NCBI RefSeq assembly: GCF_000282635.1
Contig: NZ_AKIW01000020.1
Location: 124,001-188,000, forward strand
Direction of reading: 5' to 3'
Origin: Variovorax sp. CF313
GTDB lineage: Bacteria > Pseudomonadota > Gammaproteobacteria > Burkholderiales > Burkholderiaceae_C
DNA length: 64,000 nt
Shown here: positions 50,264 to 59,191 of the stretch, piece after piece
Position numbering within the stretch: the first letter of the stretch is position 1
How the letters are laid out: each line of letters starts with the position of its first letter
The notes under the pieces: model-generated
Told to the model about the DNA's origin: nothing
The model's input: only the letters and a program-made list of their open reading frames with translations
Database searches by the model: none
Program-made: the position numbers and the translations under genes

Positions 50264-51537
50264 GCCCGGTACCCGGTGCGCGCCGCGCAGGCGAGCCCCG
50301 TAGCCACGCCGCCGAACAGGTCACCCTCGACCAGATTCACGCCCGCGAAGCTCCTGCGCAGAGCGTGCTGGAACGGCCGAAGGGCGGAAGAGCCGCCGGT
50401 GAGATAGATCGCGTCGAGGTCACCGCTGCGCAGGCCCGCGCGCTTGACGCAGGCGTGCGCGCAGGCGATCACGTTCTCGAGCGAACCTGCCAATTGTTGA
50501 GCCATGTCGGCCGGCGTGAGCGAGGCCACCAGCCCGCGCTCGGCACAACCGAGGTCGATGGCGGTTTCGGCGTCGGTGATCGACGCATCGATCTTGGCCG
50601 CTTCCACCGCACTCGCGATGCGATGCCCGTGCCGTTCCTCGAGCACGGTCATCAGCCGGTCGTGCAGCCGCGTGTCGCTGTAGCTCGTGCGCAGGTCTTT
50701 CGCCTGGCGCACCGCCTTGGCGGCGTAGAGCCAGTTGATCAGGTGCCAGGAGGAGAGTTCGAAGAACACCTTGCTCGGCACTTCGCGCCCCTGCGGGCCG
50801 TGGTGCCGGAAGCCGAACTGCGGCATCACGCGCTCGAGGTTCAGGCGTTGGTCGAAATCGGTGCCGCCGATGTGCACGCCGCTGGTGGCCAGCACGTCGT
50901 CGCTGCGGTCCTCGCGGGTCGCGCGCTCGGGTCCGACGCGCACCACGGTGAAGTCGGAGGTGCCGCCGCCGATGTCGACGATGAGCACGATCGACTCCTT
51001 GGCGATGTGCTGCTCGTAGTCGAACGCGGCTGCGATCGGCTCGAGCTGGAAAGCGATCTCGCGGAACCCCGCTGCGTGTGCCGCGTGGCGCAGGCTTTCC
51101 TCGGCACGCTCGTCGCGCTTCGGATCGTCGTCCACGAAGTGCACGGGCCGGCCGATCACCACGCGCTCGGGCATCTGGCCGAGTTCACGGCTGGCGCGCA
51201 TGGCCAGCTCTCGCAGGAAGCGCGCGATGATGTCCTCGAAGCTCACGAGGCCGTCGTAAATGGCGGTCTTCTCCTGCATCAGCGCGCTGCCGAGCAGGCT
51301 CTTCAGCGAGCGCATCAGCCGGCCTTCGGTGCCCGAGAGGTACTGGCCGATGGCGTCGCGGCCGAAATGCGTGGTTCGGTCTTCGGCATTGAAGAAGATC
51401 GCGGTGGGCAGGGTGGTGGCCGCGCCTTCGATGGGCAACAAGCGGGCCTCGCCGTCGACCCGGCAGGCCACGGCGGAGTTGGAGGTGCCGAAGTCGATGC
51501 CGATCGTCGGCAGCGACGACGGTAACTGCACGTTCAA
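50260..51537 (-). CDS. yegD: Hsp70-like ATPase (YegD type)
   Basis: A 425-residue protein that has the actin/Hsp70 nucleotide-binding domain only. The phosphate-1 loop is [13 protein letters not shown] (12-24), the phosphate-2 loop is [13 protein letters not shown] and the adenosine loop is [11 protein letters not shown]. No substrate-binding domain or C-terminal lid follows, so it is not a true DnaK and resembles E. coli YegD. The start is TTG at 51537, whose last base pair overlaps the lysS stop (TTGA); there is no nearby ATG. Placement in one unit with lysS and the metalloprotein gene is notable. Confidence 0.88.
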   Translation of the reverse strand: MNVQLPSSLPTIGIDFGTSNSAVACRVDGEARLLPIEGAATTLPTAIFFNAEDRTTHFGRDAIGQYLSGTEGRLMRSLKSLLGSALMQEKTAIYDGLVSFEDIIARFLRELAMRASRELGQMPERVVIGRPVHFVDDDPKRDERAEESLRHAAHAAGFREIAFQLEPIAAAFDYEQHIAKESIVLIVDIGGGTSDFTVVRVGPERATREDRSDDVLATSGVHIGGTDFDQRLNLERVMPQFGFRHHGPQGREVPSKVFFELSSWHLINWLYAAKAVRQAKDLRTSYSDTRLHDRLMTVLEERHGHRIASAVEAAKIDASITDAETAIDLGCAERGLVASLTPADMAQQLAGSLENVIACAHACVKRAGLRSGDLDAIYLTGGSSALRPFQHALRRSFAGVNLVEGDLFGGVATGLACAARTGYRA

Positions 51538-53096
51538 GATTCCCTGCGCAGCGCCGGGAACAGAATCACATCGCGGATGCTCGGCGAATCGGTCAGCAGC
51601 ATCATCAGCCGGTCGATGCCGATGCCGCAGCCGCCGGTGGGCGGCATGCCGTATTCGAGGGCGCGAACGAAGTCGTGGTCGTAGAACATGGCTTCGTCGT
51701 CGCCGCTGTCCTTGGCGGCCACCTGGGCGTTGAAGCGCGCGGCCTGATCTTCGGCGTCGTTGAGCTCGCTGAAGCCATTGCCGAATTCGCGGCCCGTGAT
51801 GTAGAGCTCGAAGCGCTCGGTGACTTCGGGGCGCTCGTCGTTGGCGCGCGCCAGCGGCGAGATCTCGGTCGGGTGCTCCATGATGAAGGTCGGCTGCCAG
51901 AGCTTTTCTTCGACGGTTTCCTCGAAGTACATCACCTGCAGGCTCGCGAGGCTGCGCTGCGAGAGCTTGTCCTTCTCTTCGCTGAGGCCGATCTTGCGCA
52001 GTGCATTGATCAGCCAGGCGCTGTCGTCCACACCGTCGCCGGCGTCGGTGTGCTTGAGGATCGCTTCGCGGATCGTCAGGCGTTCGAAGGGCTGTGTCAG
52101 ATCGACGGCCTTGCCGCCGTACGTGAGCTGCTGCGTGCCCACGGCCTTGTCGGCGATGGTGCGGATCAGCGTCTCGGTGAAGTCCATCAGGTCGCGGTAG
52201 TTCCAGTAGGCCGCGTAGAACTCCATCATCGTGAACTCGGGGTTGTGCCGCACCGAGATGCCCTCGTTGCGGTAGCTCCGGTTGATCTCGAACACGCGCT
52301 CGAAACCGCCGACGATCAGGCGCTTGAGGTAGAGCTCGGGCGCGATGCGCAGGAACATTTCCTGGTCGAGCGCGTTGTGGTGCGTCTTGAAAGGCTTGGC
52401 GTTCGCGCCGCCCGGAATCGGGTGGAGCATGGGCGTCTCGACTTCGAGGAAATCATTGGCCACCATGAATTCGCGCAGCGCGCTCACTGCCTTGCTGCGA
52501 GCGGTGAAGCGCGCACGGGCGGTTTCGTCGGTGATCAGGTCGACGTAGCGCTGGCGGTACTTCTGCTCCTGGTCGGCCATGCCGTGGAACTTGTCGGGCA
52601 GCGGGCGCAGGCTCTTGGTAAGCAGGCGCAGCTTCGTGACCTTGACCGACAACTCGCCGGTCTTGGTCTTCATCAGCGTGCCTTCGGCGCCCACGATGTC
52701 GCCGAGGTCCCAGCGCTTGAAATCGGCGTAGACGTCTTCGCCGACCGCGTCGCGCGTCACGTAGAGCTGGATGCGGCTCGTGGCGTCCTGTACGGTCGCG
52801 AAGCTGGCCTTGCCCATCACGCGCTTGAGCATCATGCGGCCGGCCACGCTCACGGAAACGGCTTGCGCTTCGAGGGCCTCGGCCTCGGTGGCGCCATGTG
52901 CCTCGACGAGTGCCGCGGCGCGGTGGCCCGGCTTGAAGTCGTTCGGGAACGCAACCCCCTTGCCCTCGGTCTGCGCTGTGCGCAGCAGCTTGAGTTTCTC
53001 GCGGCGTTCGGCGATGAGCTGGTTGTCGTCGACGGCTGGCGCAGAGGCGGGCGCTGCAGCGGGCGTGGGAATGGGAGGGGTCAGGTGATCGGACAT
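51534..53096 (-). CDS. lysS: Lysyl-tRNA synthetase (class II)
   Basis: A 520-residue cytoplasmic enzyme that charges tRNA-Lys. After an Ala/Pro-rich leader, the OB-fold anticodon-binding domain runs from about 80 to 170. The class II core shows [18 protein letters not shown], motif 2 in [14 protein letters not shown] and motif 3 in [15 protein letters not shown]. It is the only aminoacyl-tRNA synthetase in the window. The stop overlaps the TTG of the Hsp70-like gene. A 120-base gap with a small hairpin repeat separates its start from the LON-domain gene upstream. Confidence 0.97.
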   Translation of the reverse strand: MSDHLTPPIPTPAAAPASAPAVDDNQLIAERREKLKLLRTAQTEGKGVAFPNDFKPGHRAAALVEAHGATEAEALEAQAVSVSVAGRMMLKRVMGKASFATVQDATSRIQLYVTRDAVGEDVYADFKRWDLGDIVGAEGTLMKTKTGELSVKVTKLRLLTKSLRPLPDKFHGMADQEQKYRQRYVDLITDETARARFTARSKAVSALREFMVANDFLEVETPMLHPIPGGANAKPFKTHHNALDQEMFLRIAPELYLKRLIVGGFERVFEINRSYRNEGISVRHNPEFTMMEFYAAYWNYRDLMDFTETLIRTIADKAVGTQQLTYGGKAVDLTQPFERLTIREAILKHTDAGDGVDDSAWLINALRKIGLSEEKDKLSQRSLASLQVMYFEETVEEKLWQPTFIMEHPTEISPLARANDERPEVTERFELYITGREFGNGFSELNDAEDQAARFNAQVAAKDSGDDEAMFYDHDFVRALEYGMPPTGGCGIGIDRLMMLLTDSPSIRDVILFPALRRES

Positions 53097-53198
53097 GGGG
53101 AGCGGGTGAGGCGCAACGGGAGCGTGCGCGAGCCCGGCATTTTAGCCGATCGGATTCAGGCGAAGCCGCTGTCCAATGCCCGCCGATCCTGCGTAATG

Positions 53199-53217
53199 CG
53201 CTACGAAAAATATAGCG
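53199..53217. repeat. Small inverted repeat between lysS and the LON-domain gene
   Basis: CGCTA-N9-TAGCG with an A-rich loop, in the gap between the lysS start and the stop of the LON-domain gene. It resembles the hairpin at 21657 in loop composition. It lacks a T-run and is not a convincing terminator. Confidence 0.35.
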
Positions 53218-53219
53218 AT

Positions 53220-53864
53220 CTATTGAGCAATGCCCGTGCGTGCGAGCAGATCGCTGACCAGCTCGAGGCGCATCAGCGGGCTGTCGAGCTCCATCAGGCG
53301 CTGCTTCAGTTCGAGCTGCATCGGCACCAGTTCGCACCAGCGGTTCGCCACCCAGCCGCAATCGTCGAGCAGGTAGGGCATGCCGATGGGCAACCGTACC
53401 GATCCGCCCTGTTCGCGGCGCCGCTCCTCGAGCGTGTCGATCAGGCGTTGCAGTGCCGTGGCGGTGTGTTTCAGGTCGTCGGGAATTTCCAGCGCGACGT
53501 CGTCGGCCACGGCCTCCACTTCGGCGACCCACAGACCGTGCTTCTGCAACTCGGTGTCGCGCACCCGGAAGCGTTGCGTGCCCACGCATTCGATCTGCAG
53601 CAGCCCGCTTTGCGGCGATTCGAACTCGCGAATCATCGCCAACGTCCCGATGGCGGCGAAGCTCTCCGCATCGGCGCCGGCCTTGCGCACTTCGCTGCCG
53701 CTGGTGAGGCTCACCACGCCGAAGGGCGCGTCGGCCTTTCGGCATTTGCCGATCATGTCGAGATAGCGGACCTCGAAGATGCGCAGCGGAAGAAGGCCGC
53801 CCGGAAACAGGACCGTACCGAGCGGAAACAATGGCAGTGAATGCAAAAGGGGTAGTGTCGTCAT
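53220..53864 (-). CDS. LON substrate-binding domain protein
   Basis: A 214-residue cytoplasmic protein consisting of the LON N-terminal domain (PF02190) alone; no ATPase or protease domain follows. The diagnostic start LPLFPLGTVLFPGGLLPLRIFEVRYLDMI is at about residues 11-39, followed by GTLAMIREFE and GTQRFRV. The function of such stand-alone domains is not established; some are peptide- or substrate-binding adaptors. I chose the ATG at 53864; two further Met codons upstream add only non-conserved residues. It is divergent from the YggT-family gene with 49 bases between starts. Confidence 0.88.
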   Translation of the reverse strand: MTTLPLLHSLPLFPLGTVLFPGGLLPLRIFEVRYLDMIGKCRKADAPFGVVSLTSGSEVRKAGADAESFAAIGTLAMIREFESPQSGLLQIECVGTQRFRVRDTELQKHGLWVAEVEAVADDVALEIPDDLKHTATALQRLIDTLEERRREQGGSVRLPIGMPYLLDDCGWVANRWCELVPMQLELKQRLMELDSPLMRLELVSDLLARTGIAQ

Positions 53865-53913
53865 CGAAGAGCCTTGCGTGGCTATCATCGCATTCCGCTC
53901 ACGGCTGCGCCCC

Positions 53914-54474
53914 ATGCTCTATCAGATTCCCTCGTTCCTCCTCGACGTGATCGTCGGCCTGCTCGGCGGCGCCTGCCTGCTGCGCCTCTACATGCAGTAC
54001 CACCGGGTGCCGTTCGGCAATCCGCTCGGGCGCTTCGTGTTCGCCATCACCGACTGGATCGTGCTGCCGCTGCGGCGCATCGTGCCGTCGGTGAAGCGCT
54101 GGGACCTTGCCAGCCTGATAGCGGCCTGGCTGCTGGTGTTGCTGAAGTTCCTGCTGCTGTGGCTGCTTGCCGGCAACCTGGGGCGGATCGCGACCCTTCC
54201 CCTGGTGTCGCTGGTCGGGCTGATGCAGCTGGCCGTCTCAGGCCTGACCGCACTGCTGGTGGTTTATGCGGTGCTGTCCTGGATTCCGGGCGCGTCGCCG
54301 ATGCTGCTTGACCTGATCTCCCGTTTGGCCGAGCCGCTGGTGCGGCCCTTCAGGCGCTTCATCCCGCTGATCGGTGGCGTCGATCTCTCGCCGCTGGCGG
54401 CCATCGTGGTACTGCAGGTGATCGCGATCGTGCTGGGCAACCTGCTGGTGTTTGCCTATCAACTGACGTTCTGA
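53914..54474 (+). CDS. YggT family membrane protein
   Basis: A 186-residue inner-membrane protein with two YGGT repeats, each a pair of helices around a short conserved loop (MQYHRVPFGNPLGRFVFAITD and ISRLAEPLVRPFRRFIPLIGGVDLSPL). Four to five hydrophobic helices are visible. The family is linked with osmotic tolerance and with division genes in some bacteria, but its mechanism is not known. An almost perfect 18-base terminator stem follows the stop. It is divergent from the LON-domain gene. Confidence 0.9.
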   Translation: MLYQIPSFLLDVIVGLLGGACLLRLYMQYHRVPFGNPLGRFVFAITDWIVLPLRRIVPSVKRWDLASLIAAWLLVLLKFLLLWLLAGNLGRIATLPLVSLVGLMQLAVSGLTALLVVYAVLSWIPGASPMLLDLISRLAEPLVRPFRRFIPLIGGVDLSPLAAIVVLQVIAIVLGNLLVFAYQLTF

Positions 54475-54483
54475 GCCTCACAA

Positions 54484-54522
54484 GCAAAAGAGCCCGGGTG
54501 CGATGCACCCGGGCTCTTTTGC
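54484..54522. terminator. Bidirectional intrinsic terminator between the YggT gene and accD
   Basis: An 18-base perfect stem, GCAAAAGAGCCCGGGTGC with its complement, around a three-base loop, with A- and T-runs within the stem arms. It can stop transcription from the YggT gene (plus strand) and from accD (minus strand). Confidence 0.92.
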
Positions 54523-54542
54523 ATTGGCTTGCTGTTCGTTCC

Positions 54543-55415
54543 TCAGCTGACCGCGTCGGCCGGCTGGCGCAGCAGCATGGCCAGCGAGCTGGCAATGGTC
54601 TTGCGCAGTTCGCGGCGGTCGCTGATGAAGTCGATGGCGCCCTTGGTCTGCAGGAACTCGGCGCGCTGGAAGCCTTCGGGCAGCGTCACGCGCACGGTCG
54701 ACTCGATCACGCGCGGGCCGGCGAAGCCGATCAGCGCCTTGGGCTCGGCAATGACCACGTCGCCCACGAAGGCGAAGCCGGCCGACACGCCACCCATGGT
54801 CGGGTCGGTCAGCACGCTGATGTAGGGCAGGCCCTTCTTCGCGAGGCGCGTGAGCGCGGCGTTGGTCTTGGCCATCTGCATGAGCGAGAGCAGGCCTTCC
54901 TGCATGCGCGCGCCGCCGGTGGCGGTGAAGCAGATGAAGGGCACCTTCTGCTCGATGGCGGTTTCGACGCCGCGCACGAAGCGCTCGCCGACCACGCTGC
55001 CCATGGAGCCGCCCATGAACTCGAACTCGAAGCAGGCCACGACCACGCTGATGCTGTGCACCGAGCCGCCCATGACGACCAGCGCGTCGGTCTCGCCGGT
55101 GTTCTCCAGCGCTTCCTTGAGCCGCTCGGGGTACTTGCGGCTGTCCTTGAATTTCAGGGCGTCGACCGGCAGCACTTCCTGGCCGACTTCGTAGCGGCCC
55201 TCGGCGTCGAGGAACGCGTCGAGCCGCGCGCGGGCACCGATGCGGTGGTGGTGGCTGCAGCTGGGGCAGACGTTCTGGTTGTGCTCGAGGTCGGTCTTGT
55301 AGAGGACGGTCTCGCAGGCGGGGCACTTGATCCACAGGCCCTCGGGCACCTGGCGGCGCTCCGATGGGTCGGTTTGTGCGATCTTGGCGGGTAGCAGTTT
55401 TTCAAGCCAGCTCAT
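54543..55415 (-). CDS. accD: Acetyl-CoA carboxylase carboxyltransferase subunit beta
   Basis: A 290-residue subunit of acetyl-CoA carboxylase, which makes malonyl-CoA for the fatty acid genes also found in this window. The N-terminal zinc ribbon uses C31, C34, C50 and C53 (CPACETVLY and [10 protein letters not shown]). The carboxyltransferase core has [19 protein letters not shown] and [13 protein letters not shown]. The alpha subunit gene accA is not in the window. It lies downstream of trpA, an order common in proteobacteria, with a palindromic repeat in the 66-base gap. Confidence 0.97.
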   Translation of the reverse strand: MSWLEKLLPAKIAQTDPSERRQVPEGLWIKCPACETVLYKTDLEHNQNVCPSCSHHHRIGARARLDAFLDAEGRYEVGQEVLPVDALKFKDSRKYPERLKEALENTGETDALVVMGGSVHSISVVVACFEFEFMGGSMGSVVGERFVRGVETAIEQKVPFICFTATGGARMQEGLLSLMQMAKTNAALTRLAKKGLPYISVLTDPTMGGVSAGFAFVGDVVIAEPKALIGFAGPRVIESTVRVTLPEGFQRAEFLQTKGAIDFISDRRELRKTIASSLAMLLRQPADAVS

Positions 55416-55432
55416 AGGACTCCGAATTAGCT

Positions 55433-55475
55433 CCCCTCTCCCGCATGCGGGAGAGGGGCTGGGGGTGAGGGGCAG
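55433..55475. repeat. Palindromic repeat between trpA and accD
   Basis: A perfect 26-base palindrome (CCCCTCTCCCGCA and its complement, 55433-55458) followed by CTGGGGGTGAGGG. Similar CTCTCCCGC-GCGGGAGAG repeats with a GGGGTGAGGG tail are widespread in proteobacterial intergenic DNA. No terminator T-run follows. Confidence 0.75.
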
Positions 55476-55481
55476 CAGCGA

Positions 55482-56326
55482 TTATCGGCCAGCCGCATTC
55501 TTCGGGATAGCCGCCGGCAGCGCATCGAGCGCCTCGCGGATGCCGGCGAGGAATTCGCGCACCACGGGCACGACCTTTTCGCGGGGCTGGTCTTCGATCA
55601 ACTGGATGATCTTCGTACCGATCACGACCGCATCGGCGGCCGAGCCGACCGCCTGCGCGGTGCGCGCGTCGCGAATGCCGAAACCCACGCCGACCGGAAT
55701 GCTCACGTGCTGGCGGATGCGCGGAATCATCTGCCCGACCGCCTCGGTGTCGAGGTGGCCGGCGCCGGTCACGCCCTTGAGCGACACGTAGTAGACGTAG
55801 CCGCTCGCGATGCGCGCGACCTGCGCCATGCGCTCGTCGGTGCTCGTTGGCGCGAGCAGGAAGATCAGGTCGATGCCGGCCGCCTTCAGGTCCGCAGCGA
55901 AAGCTTCGCATTCCTCGGGCGGGTAGTCGACCACCAGCAGGCCGTCGACGCCGGCCGCGGCCGCATCGCGGATGAAGGCCTTCTTTCCGTGCACGAGGTC
56001 GTAGCGCTCGACCGGGTTGGCATAGCCCATCAGCACCACGGGCGTGGTCGCGTCCTTCTGGCGGAAGGCGGCGACGATGGCCAGCACCTGCTTCATGCCG
56101 ATGCCCAACGCCAGCGCGGCCTCGCCGGCCTTCTGGATCACGGGCCCGTCGGCCATGGGGTCGGAGAAGGGCACGCCCAGCTCGATCACGTCGGCGCCGG
56201 CCTCGACCATGCCGTGCATCAGCTCGGGCGTGATGTCTGCGAACGGGAAACCGGCGGTGACGTAGGGAATGAGGGCGCGGCGGCCGTCTTTTTTCAGTGC
56301 GTCGAAGGTGGTTGCAATGCGGCTCA

Positions 56327-56327
<1 letters not shown>
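55482..56327 (-). CDS. trpA: Tryptophan synthase alpha chain
   Basis: A 281-residue subunit that cleaves indole-3-glycerol phosphate to indole and passes it through a tunnel to TrpB. Catalytic residues are E49 ([13 protein letters not shown]) and D60 (PMADGPVIQ). The [15 protein letters not shown] loop and [11 protein letters not shown] phosphate-binding segment are present. I prefer the ATG at 56327, on which the trpB stop ends (TGATG), with AGGGAGG seven bases upstream; a GTG one codon earlier is also possible. Confidence 0.97.
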
Positions 56328-57604
<1,277 letters not shown>

Positions 57605-57651
57605 GGTTCTCGATCGGTGGGCCGCAGCCCGACATCGATCGGCTGCGGCGG

Positions 57652-58344
57652 CTAGCTGGAGAAGGACGCGTCGGCCGCCCTGACGGCTGCGACGAATTGC
57701 CGGATCTTTCCGGCGTCCTTGAGGCCCTTGTTCCCGGGACCGTCGATTTCGACGCCCGAGCTCACATCAACGGACAGCGTCTTGCAGCGCGTCCGCAGGA
57801 TGCGAATGCCATCGCTCACGTTTGCAGGTGTGAGCCCACCACTCAAGACGAGGTGAGCGTCGACGGCGGGTGGAAGAAGTGACCAATCGAATGCCTTGCC
57901 GCCACCGCCATAACCTTCGACATGCGCGTCGAGCAGGATGGCCTGGGCGTGGGAGTAATCGGAAGCGTATTTTACGAGGTCGAAGCCGGCGCCGGCAGCC
58001 CCCAGTGGAATGCGGGCGGCGCGCATGTAGCGGAAGCGGCCTGGGCCGGTGGCTTCCTCGCACCGTTCGGGCGTTTCCTCGCCGTGGAACTGGGCGATCG
58101 CGCCCTTCACGTGGGCGAGTGCTGCTATGACTTCAGGAGCATCCTCGTTCACGAACAGCAGCACCGGTGTGATGAACGGGGGCAGGCGCGAAGCGAGTTC
58201 GGCAGCGCGTTCGGCCGTCACTGCGCGGGGGCTTTTCGCATAGAGCACGAAGCCGATGGCATCGGCACCCGCTTCGACCGCGGCATCCACGTCGGCCTCG
58301 CGTGTGAGGCCGCAGATCTTGATGCGGGTGCGGGGAGACGTCAT
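57652..58344 (-). CDS. trpF: Phosphoribosylanthranilate isomerase
   Basis: A 230-residue TIM-barrel enzyme of tryptophan synthesis. The general base is C11 in [10 protein letters not shown] and the acid is D139 in [23 protein letters not shown] and SVDVSSGVE form the phosphate-binding end. It is a separate protein here, not fused to TrpC. The ATG overlaps the truA stop by four bases, so truA and the trp genes are coupled, an order common in proteobacteria. Confidence 0.97.
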   Translation of the reverse strand: MTSPRTRIKICGLTREADVDAAVEAGADAIGFVLYAKSPRAVTAERAAELASRLPPFITPVLLFVNEDAPEVIAALAHVKGAIAQFHGEETPERCEEATGPGRFRYMRAARIPLGAAGAGFDLVKYASDYSHAQAILLDAHVEGYGGGGKAFDWSLLPPAVDAHLVLSGGLTPANVSDGIRILRTRCKTLSVDVSSGVEIDGPGNKGLKDAGKIRQFVAAVRAADASFSS

Positions 58345-59162
58345 GGAGGTCCATCATACGGAGCGCCGCCGGCCTGCAGCGTCGCCTCGGCCGGCAGACC
58401 CCACTTGGCGTCGTACAACGGGCCCAGGAAGTACAGGCCGTCCGCGGAGAAGGTCGGCGCCGCCGCCTTGCGGCTGCGCGCCTCGAGCACCTCGGCAATC
58501 CATTCGGGCCGCTCGTCGCCGCGGCCGATGCGCACGAGGCAGCCCATCAGGTTGCGGATCATGTGGTGCAGGAACGCGTCGGCCTCGAACTCGAAATGCC
58601 AGCGGCAGCGTTCGCCTTCGCCAACCCGCGTGACTTGGATGCGGCGCAGGTTCTTCACGGGCGACTTGGCCTGGCAGGCCGAGGCACGGAACGAACTGAA
58701 ATCATGCGTGCCGATGAGCACGGCGGCGGCTTTGCGCATTGCATCGCCGTCGAGCGCATGCATCGACCAGCCGACCCGGCCCGAATCCAGGCTGGGCCGC
58801 ACCGGCGACTGCGAGAGCACATAGAGGTAGCGGCGTGCCAGCGCGCTGGCGCGGCAATGGAATTCATCGGGCACCGGGTGCGCCCACTGCACCGCGATGT
58901 CGTCGGGCAGGAAGCGGTTGGTGCCGCGCGTCCAGGAGAAGGGTTCGCGCTCGACGTCGGTGTCGAAGTGCACCACCTGCATCAGCGCGTGGACGCCGGC
59001 GTCGGTGCGGCCGGCGCACAGCGTGCCGATCTTGCCGGATGGCTGCGCGGCGAACTTCGTGAGGGCCGCTTCGAGCTTGTCCTGCACCGTGCGGCCCGAG
59101 CGCTGGCTTTGCCAGCCCTCGTACGCCTGGCCGTTGTACCGGATGCCGAGCGCCAGCCTCAC
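58341..59162 (-). CDS. truA: tRNA pseudouridine synthase A
   Basis: A 273-residue enzyme that makes pseudouridine at positions 38-40 of the tRNA anticodon stem. The catalytic Asp is D54 in CAGRTDAGVHAL. FRASACQAKSPVKNL and ADAFLHHMIRNLMG are conserved. The start is GTG, 29 bases after the fimV stop. It is in front of trpF and behind fimV, the usual order in these bacteria. Confidence 0.97.
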   Translation of the reverse strand: MRLALGIRYNGQAYEGWQSQRSGRTVQDKLEAALTKFAAQPSGKIGTLCAGRTDAGVHALMQVVHFDTDVEREPFSWTRGTNRFLPDDIAVQWAHPVPDEFHCRASALARRYLYVLSQSPVRPSLDSGRVGWSMHALDGDAMRKAAAVLIGTHDFSSFRASACQAKSPVKNLRRIQVTRVGEGERCRWHFEFEADAFLHHMIRNLMGCLVRIGRGDERPEWIAEVLEARSRKAAAPTFSADGLYFLGPLYDAKWGLPAEATLQAGGAPYDGPP

Positions 59163-59191
59163 GAATTCAGGGACGGTACAACAACAACCGC

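Noticed and set aside
51675..53840. A 721-codon open frame on the plus strand opposite lysS and the LON-domain gene
   Set aside because: It is antisense to two genes with full conserved motifs.
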